Positions 12,484 through 24,400 of a stretch of DNA of 64,000 nt are shown here, piece by piece. The DNA is from Fulvia fulva (Eukaryota > Ascomycota > Dothideomycetes > Mycosphaerellales > Mycosphaerellaceae). The stretch covers positions 3,968,001 to 4,032,000 of the forward strand of contig NC_063017.1 of NCBI RefSeq assembly GCF_020509005.1, written 5' to 3'. The translations under genes and the position numbers were made by a program. The notes under the pieces are model-generated. The model ran no database searches. It was given only the letters and a program-made list of their open reading frames with translations, and was not told the DNA's origin. Numbering within the stretch: the stretch's first letter is position 1; every line of letters begins with the position of its first letter.

Positions 12484-13695
12484 ATGGGTGACCACGCCAC
12501 CGATAGAGGTGTCAACCTCGACAACCAAGACACTCCATTCCACTTCAGTGAGTGGACTGACATCCCCTTCTCGAACGCCGCTGCCTTCGGTGCCTAGGCA
12601 AACGCCAACCCCGACACCGCCTACGCTCTCATCAACCGCACCGTCTCCTCTTTCCGCGAGACCGCCCAGCAGGTCGAGCAAGCAAACAACCAAGCAACAT
12701 ACCTTCAAGGTATTGTGAACACCTTCTAGAACCTCGCCCCGCACGCCGACGACAACCGCCGCTAGCACTTCTCCAAGAAGGTCAACGACCCAGACGAGTT
12801 CGACGGCAACAAGAGCAAGTTTGAGGCATTTGAGACACAGCTCACCATCAAGCTGTTGGCTAATGCCGACCACTTTCCGCAAGAGAAGGACAAAGTCACG
12901 TACGTCTTCTCCCTCCTTCGGGGAGACGCCGCGGCTCAGGTACAACACTACATCGACAACGCTACGCAGACTATCGGCTGCCCGGACGTCCTCACCTTGA
13001 TGCAGGACCTCCGTGCTGCCTTTGGTGATCCAGACCGTAGAGCCACCGCCCAGAACGCCATCCATAACCTCCTCCAGAAGAACAAGAGCTTCGCCGAGTA
13101 CCTCGCGGCCTTCAACCGCGACATCGGGTTCACCGGCTACAACGAAGAGACCAAGAAGAGCACTCTCCGCCGTGGTTTGTCAGCAGAGCTTCTTCGAGCC
13201 CTCGAGGACAAGGACGTCGGTGCTATGAGCTTCCGTGAGCTCGTCGAGACCTGCCAGCGCCTCGACTCCAACATGAAACACACCGCCTCTCTCCTCGCTT
13301 CCCGTTCTCAAGGTCGTCAGCCTCGTGGTCCCGGAAGCCACTTCGCTGCTCCACTAGGCGCCGCCGCTCCTACGGCTCTCCCTCCCGTCTCTATAGGTGA
13401 CGCTATAGATCTCAGCGCTGGTGCCGCCGTCCCTCGAGTCCAGGGCCTCGTCAACGGTAAGCTCACTCCCGAAGAGAAGCTTCGCCGTCGCCAGGCCGGA
13501 CTCTGCACCTACTGCGGCGGTCCAGGCCACATCGCAGCTAACTGTCCGTAGCTCGCTGCCCGTAACGCCCGCAACCCGGTTCGCGGCGCTGTCGGCGCTA
13601 TCGAGCCTGCTCCTGCTGCTCCCGCTGAGCAGGAAAAAGCCTAGGTCTTCCTCATCGACGCGATGAAGACCAAGAACAACGTTTACCGAAAGTGA
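12484..13695 (+). pseudogene. Gypsy A gag, interrupted by five TAG stops
   Basis: Reading frame of 403 codons from the ATG at 12,484 to TGA at 13,693. It carries a retrotransposon capsid-like region (residues about 100-270, e.g. FRRGLS-type helices and FAEYLAAFNRDIG) and one CX2CX4HX4C zinc knuckle (CTYCGGPGHIAANC, about 13,505-13,546). In-frame TAG codons lie at 12,595, 12,727, 12,763, 13,549 and 13,642. Each can be explained by one CAG->TAG or TGG->TAG change, the RIP pattern. The protein would have packaged element RNA into a cytoplasmic particle. The longest piece still open is 12,856-13,551. Confidence 0.88.
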
Positions 13696-16600
13696 AGAGA
13701 GGAAAGAAGTTGAGGATCAATACAGCACAGCTAGACCTGTACGACGAGACGGGCAAGGACCACGCTTGCAAACCGTTCGTCACGAATGTAAATATCGGCT
13801 CAAAGAAACTCTCTTCTTCCAATCTCACTCTCATGGACACTGGCGCACTAGGCGAGTCTTTTATGGACTATAAACTCGCGACCTCTCTCAACCTCGAACC
13901 CCAGGAACTGAAGTACCCTCGCACCCTTGAACTCTTTGACGGCACGGAGACTACCACTGGTAAGATTACTCATGTTGTACACACGTCAATCACCCTCGGA
14001 GGCAAGCGTATGTCGATCACCAGCTTCCTTACGTCCCTACCGCATCAGAAGTTTATCCTCGGCCTCCCCTGGTTCAGACGACACCGACCTATCATCGACT
14101 GGACTTCCCTTACTGTCAGCTTCCCTCCAGAAGTTCCTCCGGCACCTCCGCCTTCTCCGCCGCCTCAGCGCGGTCCTGAGTATACCAAGATCTTCCAGGT
14201 GAACGCCGCTGCCTTCACCACTGCTGCTAAGCAGCCCAAAGCTCAAGTCTTCGCCGCCTCTCTCCGCGATATCGACATCGCCCTCGAGAAGCTCGACAAG
14301 AAGCGTACACCTACCGACCCTGCTACGAAGGTCCCTCCTTGGGCACACCACATCCTCCACGTATTCGATGCTAAAGCCGCAGACGAGCTGCCTCCTCATC
14401 GCCCTCACGACCACAAGATTGAGCTAGAAGAAGGTGCAGAGACACCGTTCGGACCGTTATATTCCATGTCCCGAGAAGAGCTTATCGTCCTCAAGAGATA
14501 CCTCGAAGAGAACCTAAAGAAGGGGTTCATTCGAGCGAGCCGTTCCAGCGCTAGCAGTCCCGTCATGTTCGTCAAGAAGCCCGGCGGTGGTCTACGCTTC
14601 TGCGTAGACTACCGAGGCTTGAACGCTGTTACAAAGAAGAACCGCTACCCAATACCGTTGATTCAGGAGACGCTCGAGCGCCTCTCTAAGGCCAAGTACT
14701 TCACCAAGCTCGATGTCATCGCTGCGTTCAACAAGTTACGAATGGCAGAAGGACACGAGTATCTCACAGCCTTCCGTACTCGCTACGGGCTGTTCGAGTC
14801 GCTCGTTATGCCCTTCGGCGTTTGTAACGGGCCTAGTACCTTCCAGAACTTCATTAACGACATCCTTTAGGAGTTCCTCGATCAGTTCTGCACTGCCTAC
14901 ATCGACGACATCCTAGTCTATAGCGAGACCAAGGAGGAGCACCGCGAGCACGTCTGTAAGGTCCTTCAGAAGCTCGCAGACGCCGGCTTGCAGCTCGACA
15001 TCGACAAGTGCGAGTTTGAGAAGACCGAAGTCAAGTTCCTTGGTTTGATCATTACCGCAGACGGCATCAAGATGGACCAAGAGAAGATCGACGCTATCGT
15101 CGAATGGGATGCTCCTACGAACGTCAAAGAGGTCCAGGGTTTCCTAGGCTTTGCCAACTTCTACCGCCGCTTCATCCACGCATTTTCGGGCGTGGTACGC
15201 CCTTTGACGAAGCTCACGCGCAAGGGTGAGAAGTTCGCCTAGACCGACGAATGCCAGGAGGCTTTTGACTTGCTCAAAGCGAAGTTTGTTAAGAACCCGC
15301 TTCTACGGCACTTCGATTTCGAACTGGAGACCCGTGTAGAGACCGACGCATCCGACGGCGTAGTGGGCGGTGTCCTGCTACAACGCCGCTCGCCTGAATC
15401 CCCCTGGTTACCTGTCGCCTTCCTCTCTAAGAAGATGACCGCTACGGAGTGTAACTACGAGATCTACGACAAGGAGCTTCTCGCCATCGTCAAAGCTTTC
15501 GAAGAGTGGCGCCCCGAGCTCGAAGGCTCTGCTATGCCCGTCCAAGTAAGCTCCGACCATAAGAACCTCGTCTACTTTATGAAGAGCAAGCTGCTCAATC
15601 GTCGCCAGGCCCGCTGGAGCGAGTTCCTCTCCCGGTTCAACTTCGTGATCTCGTACACGCCCGGTAAGGCCAACTCGATGGCCGACGCCCTTACCCGCCG
15701 CCCTGGTGACTCTCCAGTTGATCGAAGAGGGGGCCGGCAAATCGCAGGGCAACAAGTCATCAAAGAGCACAACCTCTCTTCCGAGCTTCGAGAGTACCTA
15801 TCGAACGGCCAGCCTACGCTCGCCGCTTCCTTTGCTACTCTCGTGCTCGCTCCTGCCTACCTTGACGAGAGTGACGATGAATCCGAGCCTGAAGAATACG
15901 CCTCGGACGCTGAGGACTTGAACGACGATGAAGAGGGCTCAGTAACGACCGACGGCTCATCCGAATCAGACTTTGAGGGGTTTGATAATGAGGAGCAGCC
16001 CGAAGGCATTATGGCACGAGTACGAACAGCGTACGATGCCGACATAGACGCCTAAGAGTTAGTTCAGGCCCTTAGATCTGGCGCGAGGACATTCCCGGGC
16101 TTCTCGCTGTCCGAGTGCGAGCTCTAGGAAGGTGTCGTCTACTTCCGTAAGAAGCTTTACGTACCGCAGCCCGAAGGCTCTAATATCCGAGCTGAGATTC
16201 TTCAAATCATCCACGACTCCGCCTCTAGGGGTCACCTAGGCGTAGCCAAGACCCACAAGCTCCTCGCTAGGTGTTACTGGTGGCCGCATTCCTGGAAGGA
16301 CGTCCGCCGCTACGTGCTGAACTGCGCTACTTGCCGAAGAGCCAAAGCTAACCGCCACCGTCCCCACGGTCTCTTGCACCCTCTCCCGGCTCCTGATCGT
16401 CCGTGGAAGCACATCACTATGGACTTTATCACCGATCTTCCTCACGGCAAGACCTTTAGCGGCGTGAAAGCAAAGGCCCTTCTAGTGATCGTGGACCGTC
16501 ACTCCAAGGACCGGTACATGATCCCGTGCTGGAGTATGACCGCAAAGGAGACTGCTCGCTTGTTCTACGAATTCGTCTGGCGCTTTCAAGGCCTCCCGGA

Positions 16601-17891
16601 TAGCATCACCTCTGACAGAGGCACCCAGTTCATCTCGCACTTCTGGAAGCGTCTGTGTGCTATCCTAGGCATCAAGCATAACCTCTCGACCAGTTTTCAG
16701 CCACAGACCGACGGCCAGACCGAAATTACGAACGCTATCCTCGAGCAGGTCCTTCGTTGCTTCGTCGACTACCACCAGAAGGATTGGCCTCAGCATATCC
16801 CTGCGGTGGAGTTCGCTACTCGTAACTGGGACTCGGAGACTACTGGCTACTCTCCCTTCTATACTACGAGAGGTTACCACCCTCGTACAGGCATGGAACC
16901 AGAAGAACCTCTCCCGCCTACCGAAGACGCAAACGAGCAAGCAGCAGACGCGTTCGCTACTATGCTCTCACAGATCTATGAAGAAGTTCACGACGAGATG
17001 GTGTACGCACAAGCAATCTACGAGGATCAAGCCAATCGTCGTCGCCAGCCAGCTCCCGACTACCAAGTAGGCGATATGGTCTACCTCAACTCTAAGAACA
17101 TCAAGACGGACCGCCCCTCCAAGAAGCTGAACTGGAAGAACCTAGGTCCTTTTGAGATCACCGAGCGTATCAGTTCACACGCCTACCGTCTAGCTCTTCC
17201 TGCGAACATGAAGATCCACGACGTCTTCCATCCCGTACGCCTTCGGCCGTCGGCTGAGGACCCATTCCCGAACCAAAACCAAGACATGCTAGGTCCTCCC
17301 GATGAAGTAGAAGTCGACGAGCCTATTAACCTACCTTCTGACGACTATGCCGTCCGCAAGATCCGGGGAATCCGCGCAGAGCCTAACGACGTTGAAGGAC
17401 TACCGCCGATCAAGTATGAAGTCGAATGGCAAGGTTGCCCTGAGTGGGATACCTCATGGGAACCTATCCAACATATCATCTTCAATCGTCAAGCAATCGA
17501 AGAATACCACGCCCGCGCAGACGGCCCAGAAGTCAACATCGGCAGGCTCTTCGAATCTGAGCTCTTCGACGGGGCTTACCAATGGTGTATCGACCATGAC
17601 ATCAGGCCTAGGCCTGGTACTGAAGCTGAACATCCTCGATATGTGGAACTACTACGGCTTCGTAGGAACTCAGCTTTGTTCGGGGGGGCTACTGTCATGG
17701 TCTCCCCACAGAGTGTACAGAAGGTGGGGACAGAAGAGCCTCAGAGCGCTCAGAAGTCGTCAAGAAGTGACAGTCCAGCTTGGTGTGTGAGCGCCAAGAA
17801 TCACATGCCCCGCAACATTCACTACGGGACCCAGCCCTCCAAATTCACCCCTCTACCAAACTTTGAAGCACGTGGAAGACTCGGAACGTAG
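13692..17891 (+). pseudogene. Gypsy A pol (protease-RT-RNase H-integrase-chromodomain), four stops
   Basis: The frame is -1 relative to gag and overlaps its end, so a -1 shift is the likely expression route. Order: aspartic protease (LMDTGALGESF, about 13,830), reverse transcriptase ([36 protein letters not shown]), RNase H (ETDASDGVVGGVL, YDKELLAIV), integrase with HHCC-like and D-D-E core (MDFITDLP, SDRGTQF, TDGQTEITN), and a C-terminal chromodomain (YEVEWQGCPEWDTSWEP). This makes it a Ty3/Gypsy chromovirus. In-frame stops: TAG at 14,868, 15,240 and 16,125 and TAA at 16,053, all explainable by RIP. The frame runs about 200 bp into the 3' LTR before its stop at 17,889. Confidence 0.92.
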
Positions 17892-18135
17892 GGCAGGTTG
17901 GAATAAGGTTTTGAGCAAAGCTGCTGAGCGCGGCTTCGCACGGGTTAGCCCTGTTGATGCGGGGACACGCACTCGCGAGGGTCGCGTATAGATATCTGGC
18001 CTTCCCCAGGCCTCTCTTGCTTTCTTCGTCTTTTGTTTTGTGTAGCAATCATACCATACCCTTTTGCATCTGCACTTCGCACCTACATTCTCGCTTTCAC
18101 CCTTACATCTCACAGGCTAGGCTCTCGCCCTGACA
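17693..18135 (+). repeat. 3' LTR of Gypsy A
   Basis: 443 bp, TGTCATGG to CCTGACA, preceded by a G-run polypurine tract (17,681-17,688) and followed by the ACTAC duplication at 18,136-18,140. The end of pol overlaps its first 200 bases. Confidence 0.92.
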
Positions 18136-18140
18136 ACTAC

Positions 18141-20754
18141 TAGGGCTAGTTGATCTCTACACTTCTTTAGTAGCTCGTTTAGGATCCTATCCGGCCCCGG
18201 GGCTTTCTTCGCCGGCAACTTCCTTAGTATAGCGGCAACTTCTCCCTCGGACACCTCCTATTAGACCGCGATACTAGGGGCTAGGGGAGTAGAGCTGTTT
18301 ATATTGCTTAGATTAGCCTCGACTAGGGGCGGGAAGAACTTGCTAGCTAGTAGACGCGCCTTAGCCTCGGGGTCGCTAACCGGGCCACTAGGCGATTATA
18401 GCGCTAGGATAGAGAAGGAGGGGCCCTATATAGGGTCCTATCGGGCCCATTTCGCTAGCTTCTACATCCTCTCTAGCTTGCCGGCGATTTCTTCTACTAT
18501 AGCCCTCTAGCCGACTACTTTCTCCCTTCGTATTATAGCTTTCTTCTGTTAGTATGCCTCCCTATATACGTTCTAGGCCTCCTCGCTATAGCTGCTCGTC
18601 CACACCCGGCGGGCTCTCCTTACTTCTCTTACTACCGTAGTGCACTCCGGCGTCTAGTATAGTTTAGACTATGTCGTTAGTTAGGTAAGCGGAAGGTAAA
18701 GTAAGGTCGCTTTTCTTATTTCGTCTATTAACCCCTAGACTGCTTTGTCTATCTCGTCTTTACTATTGTATTGCTACTACGCGATCTAGACTAGCCTCTT
18801 AGAGTTATCGAGGTACGCCTAGATATTAGCCTAGTAGGCCTTTCCCTAGTTTGGCTTAGGGGTTCTCGCTAGTATACGTTATATCTATATCGTAATAGAG
18901 GTCCTAACTAGTATATAGTCTAACGACGCCTCGAGTTTATATTCGATCCTATAGTAGGTTACCGTATAGTAGTAGCTATCTAAGATCTAGGAGAGGTCGA
19001 TCGTGCCTTAGAGTCCCCCTCTCTTCTAGGTGCCTAGGTCCTTCGGGGTATTAAGGGCAATTACGTTGCTCGCTATTAAGTCGAGTACTTCGTCGGCTAT
19101 AGGGTGCGGCTACATAAGGCTTTCCTAGGAAGGGTAGTATATATTGAAGTCTCCTACTACGATGTAGCACCCTTGTCTCTTAAGCGTACTGTCTAGGTAT
19201 CTATAGACCCCTAGGTCGCGGCTAGACCTCGAGGCTAGCGGTTGTATATATAGGTTGTGTATCTAGGTGCTACCTACGTAGAGGGAGGTAATATCGCCCC
19301 CGCCTTCTTCGTCTACGTAGTACACTACCTCCTAGTCGGATTCTAGTATGTCCTTACTGATATAGAAGTACGTACGGGGTCTGCCGTCGCCTCGTAGGCA
19401 TGTCGTGTAGCCTAGTAACTTATAGGTCGTTAGTCTCTTATAGTACGGGTTAATCTATAGCTCCTCGATTATAAGGACGTAGTAGACGCGCGGGTCCGCC
19501 TCGTATAGGAAATGGTTCTAGACTATATCCTTGCTATAGTTAACGTTATACTAGATGATACTAAGCGTGTCGAGGCTAGTTATCGGTATCGATAATCATT
19601 TCCTCTATATCGTCCTATGTCCTACTACCCTATACGTCCTAGTCTACGCCTATCGGCTATATACTAAAGGGGAGCCGGGCCTAGTTAGATTCCCTCGCCG
19701 TAGCTAGCAGAGTACGTGGCCTCCCGTACGCCCTAGGTTACGTATCCTTTACATCGTTCTCGGCCCTAGGGCGCTTATACCCGACCGCCGCTAGTTAGTT
19801 CCGGTATAGGCTAGCCTTACGGTCGCCGTAGAATCTTAGGGCGACGGTTCTGTTTGTGATTGCCTTATTTTTCGCTAGTTTCCGCTATAGGCATTCCGTA
19901 CTATACGATAGGTAGTGCCCCGGACAGTTCGCGTACCGTCTCGTAGTCGATATATAGTCCCTAGATATATAGTCTCCTATATAGTTCGAGCAGGCCTACT
20001 TGTTTGTATACGTATAGGTTTAGTATCTATACTATTAGCATTTGAAGCATTAGAGGACACGAAAGGATAAGGAGTGCTTTTCTACTATCTTAAGGCTATA
20101 TTACTAGACTAGGCCTTGTTCTATCGCTAGATCCGCCGCTTTCGCGTCTTATAGCTATACTATTAGCGCCGAGGCCTTCTTGCCTTCTAGCCATTTCCTA
20201 TAGAGCCAAGTCGCCTTCTAGATTAGAGAGTTAAGAGTGACCGGGTTGTCCTCTTAGAGAGCGCGTAGGTGACCCTAGTTAGTTAGGTTAAACTCCTTAG
20301 GTATGTCGTAGACTAGGATCGTAAATTGTTTCGTTAAGACCTTCGCTAATGCCGTAACCTTAGATACCTACTATAGCTATGCCTCTAGGTGCCTCCTAGT
20401 AGTAGTAGAGCTAGTATAGATCTATAGAGTGCCGTTAGACTGTTAGTTCACTACGACTACCCCTAGTTAGTTGATTCGTTAGGCGAGCTCCTTATTCGAT
20501 AGCTTCGTAACTTAGGCCTAGTCTTCCTTTGCTATAATGCGGATCGTAACTACATCGTACGTTAGGCGGGGGCCTAGTATCGATACCGCGACCGATACCT
20601 AGCTATAGGGGTGTTGATTCCGGGTGGCCTTACTAATCGCCTAGGACGTCGTCCTCATTTCTTATTACCCTCGGTAATACGATAGTATAAGCGCCGTACG
20701 TAGCTAAGTGATTATTACCTATAGAGACCGGTAAGGGAGCTAATCGTTAGTTTC
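18141..20754 (-). mobile_element. LINE A part 2: RT start, endonuclease and ORF1 (RIP-mutated)
   Basis: Continuation of LINE A after Gypsy A. It matches LINE B 32,370 down to 29,775 in reverse complement. The endonuclease region (about 18,900-19,550) and an ORF1-like region with a former CX2C zinc-knuckle motif (about 20,020-20,060) can be recognised by comparison, but stops are everywhere. Bases 19,239-19,271 are nearly identical to a patch at the 5' end of LINE C. Copia A interrupts it at 20,755. Confidence 0.82.
20750..20754. repeat. Target-site duplication of Copia A (left)
   Basis: GTTTC before the 5' LTR, repeated at 26,372-26,376 after the 3' LTR. LINE B at about 29,765-29,775 shows the empty target. 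Confidence 0.9.
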
Positions 20755-20990
20755 TGTTAAGATGTAGCATCTCAAAGGGAGTCAACAATCAGGAAGTGAT
20801 CTGGCAGCCTGAGGCATCCACAATGACTCAGCTTGTAGGGAGATACCTTCTCTCCCCTTTAGCTTAGATAGACATCTAACACAATCAACATATTGGTTCC
20901 TGATATATTGCTGCATGCTCGTGCTATTAGTCAGTTGAAGATTGATCTCTTACTCCACTCCGCTGCCATCCACCCGTACCTGTTTTAACA
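20755..20990 (+). repeat. 5' LTR of Copia A
   Basis: 236 bp, TGTTAAGA to TTTTAACA. By eye it is identical over its whole length to the 3' LTR at 26,136-26,371, which means very recent insertion. Confidence 0.95.
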
Positions 20991-21006
20991 GGTTATGAGC
21001 CCGGGT
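20991..21006 (+). other. Copia A primer-binding site, half-tRNA type
   Basis: GGTTATGAGCCCGGGT follows the LTR. Its complement contains GGGCTCATAACC, the anticodon stem-loop of eukaryotic initiator tRNA-Met (CAT anticodon inside). Drosophila copia is known to be primed by such a cleaved initiator tRNA half. Use of the same primer here is inferred from the match. Confidence 0.75.
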
Positions 21007-21438
21007 TTGTGCAGGAATAAGAGCAACCTATATCAGTACAGGTTACTTGTATCCCTTGCTATCGTAGCAGAAAACATCTGGGAATCAGAAGTCTACCCCG
21101 TCTATCCTATCAAGGAGCTTAGTTCGATACTAAGTGATAGGTAACCCAGACAAGGACTCTGTGCGGCTTACTCAAAGCCAATACCTTGAAGATACTCTGT
21201 AGGCAGAACTGCATCGAGATACTATCAAGAAGGACTTCAAGTAAGTCATTTGAAGCTCTGCTAGGAGAGACAGACCTGTGTCCTAGCCCCGAGACCTCAC
21301 ACCGCTCCTTCTTTACTTTACCAAGCAGGCCTTGGTATCCACACCTACGAACTTTCCCATTCTACACCAGAAGCCTCAGCAGGATCTGAGCCACCACCTT
21401 GGAACATACACACCTTGTTTCATTACATCCAATTTATT

Positions 21439-24400
21439 ATGGATTCATACCAAGAGAAGACAGAGGAGAAGGGAGGCAAAATCCCAATTCTTGGGAGGGA
21501 CAATTGGAAGAGATGGTTCAACCTTCAGAGATACAAGATGGAGAGCCAATCAGCATTCTTTGCAATTGATGACCTAATGGAAGTGTCTTTTGACAACATC
21601 AAGGGCAAGACTCTGAAACTCCAAGAAGAGGCTACAACCAAAGAGATCCTCAATACGCCAACATGGACAAGACACAATGCAGTATGCAACTTCAGTATCC
21701 TTAGTAGGATCACAGAAGAAGATGAATTTGAGCTTGAGGGCTCATGTGAATCTGGAAGAGCTGCTGAGAAGTGGGTGTATCTCTGGAACAAGTATAGCCA
21801 GGTGCTACCAACCCATGCACATGAGCTCACAAAGCAATTTGTGACCTTTGAGATGAGTGAAGAGTTCACCATCAGATCTGCATGGACACACCTGGTTTCT
21901 CTTGGAAAAAGGATTGCTGATGTTGACCCAGAGGGTCAGCATTACAGGAAAGCTGATGTGAGGATGACCCAGCTCTTAAGCTCACTGCCACCTGACTACC
22001 ATGTAGCCAGGGATACTATCATGGCTCAGCCAAAGATGGATCATGAAAGGACCTTAAAGATCCTTGAAGCTCAAGAAGCCAGGTTGGATCCCTCTAAGGC
22101 TGAGTATGGCATGGCAGCCACCTGGGTCAAGCCCTCAGGTCTAGCAAGACCACTCTCCTGCCTTCTCTGTGAGAAGGATCATCTGATCAAGGACTGCCCT
22201 AGTTTGCCTGAGGCAAGAAAGGTCCTTAGATCTCATTCCCAACCACCATCTTCCCAGAATACAACACATGTCAAGAAGAAGAGAACTCCACCACCCACTT
22301 CAAGGAGGACACCAAGAGAGAAGTCCTCTATGGAAGAACTTAAGAAAATGGTGAAGAAACTCAGCTCTGACATGCTGTCACTCCAGAAGAACCAGGCCCA
22401 GTCTTATACCTCTAAAGCAAAGAAGACTGGAAAAGGTTTCTCCGCCCAAGAGTCACCATGCAGCTCATCCCCAGAGACAATGTCTGATGATGATGAGTAT
22501 GATGGAGTGGCTCACTCAACTGCAGAAGTCCAAGGCAAGTTCCCCTCGTCAGAGTGGTTACTTGACTCCTGTGCTTCATCCCATATGACTGACCAAAGCT
22601 GCCTCTTTAGATCTATGACTCCCTTGACAAGGAAGAAATGGATCAAAGTGGGAGGTGGGTTTTTATTGGCCACTCATATTGGGAATGCAGAGATGAGTGG
22701 GAGAGCTGGCAGAAAAGTTGTTTTGGAAGATGTCCTGCTTGTACCCAAGCTAGGAGTGAACCTGGTTTCATGGAACCAGTTTAGCAAGCAGTTTGGTGTG
22801 CAACCTCCATCATTTTCTCTTGTTTCCCCCTCTGGTGAGACTGTTGTCCAGACAAAGCTCCTTGGGGGGGTTCCATTCATTGATGAGATTTCTCCTCTCC
22901 TACAAGAACGGGCACATTACTCATCATGTGCACCACCAATGGAGAATGCCTTTGTGACTGCTCAATCAGAGACCGACCTGAAGCAGTGGGAGCTTTGGCA
23001 TAGAAGATTTGCACACTTTGGGAAGAATTTGCTCCAGAATCTTCACAAGGTAACAGACTTGAAAGAACCCATTCCTATCCCTAAGGATGGCTTTCACCAG
23101 TGCAGAGTATGCTCAATAGCAAAGATGAAGAAGTACAAAGGCAAAGTTACAGAGAGAAGACCTGAAAGACTTGCCCTTGTATCTATTGACATATGTGGCC
23201 CACTACCAATCTCAAGACTAGGATTCAAATACTGGCTTGAGATTGTTGACAACTTCTCTAGGAAGAAGTGGACCTTTCCTCTTAGGAAAAGAGAAGATGC
23301 TCCAGTTGCTCTCCAGAACTGGAAGATCAAAGCAGAGAGGAAATCATCAGCGCAGCTGAAAGCAGTAAGACTTGACAATGCAAAAGAACTTATTGCATTA
23401 GTGAAGCAGTGGGAGAAGGATTTGGGGATTGGGCTCGAGCCGACTGAGGCATACAACTCTCTACAGAATGGACCAGTTGAGAGGTCAATACAAACCTCAG
23501 AGGACTCTATAAGGGCAATGCTTGAAGAGGCTAAAATGCCGGTTGAATTTTGGCCTGAAGCACTAGAGGCCCAAACTTATATGAGGAACAAACTGCCAAA
23601 TGGCCCAGATTACGATGGGTTCAAGGTTTCACCAGATGAGGCTTTTGATGGTATCAAACCGACCATCAACCATTTGAAAGTTTGGGGATGCAAAGCTGTT
23701 GTCTATATGGACACAAGATCCCAACCTCAATGGGCAAGAAGTGACAAGCTAATGAATAGGGGTAAAGAAGCAGTGTTTATTGGGTATGTTGAAAACACAG
23801 CTAAAGCCTGGCTCTTTTGGGAACCAGACATGAGAGCTGTTAAACAACACACACATGCAGACTTCTTTGAGGACCAGCCTGGAGGTGATATGGGTCTCAA
23901 TGTTCCAACATTGAATCTACCAAGCAGTGCACCAGCTAGGAAGCCCTTAGGAAGGCCGAGGAAGAACGTATCCTTAGGACAATCTACCCACCATTCAGGC
24001 GTCTATCAGAGCCCCCCCGAAATAGATCAGCCAATTGAGAGCCCTAAAGTCGCTCAGCCGAGAAAGCTGTTTGTGCAACTTCCCCAGCCTCCGGAGAACG
24101 TAGGGGAATTTCAGAAAATCGATCAGCCAATTGAGAGAAGCTCCCTAGATCCCCAGGAAATAGACGTTACTAGGTCACAAGTGACGGTCCCTAAATCATC
24201 CCTTGGAAAGAGAAAGGCTGACTATGATGTTGAGGGCTATGACATGAAACAGAAAGCCCCAAGATCCATGGTCCCTAAGCCCGAACTAACCACTGAAGTG
24301 GGAGAAGCAATGGACCTCTCAGAGAACCTTGCTGCTTTTCACCAAGCTTTCTTTGCAGCCATGCAATCAGTGGACAGTTCAATACCATGGGATAGCGAAT

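Noticed and set aside
22570..22572. Cys at the Copia protease site as a RIP mutation
   Set aside because: Gly->Cys needs GG->TG, not a CpA change, and Copia B has the same Cys.
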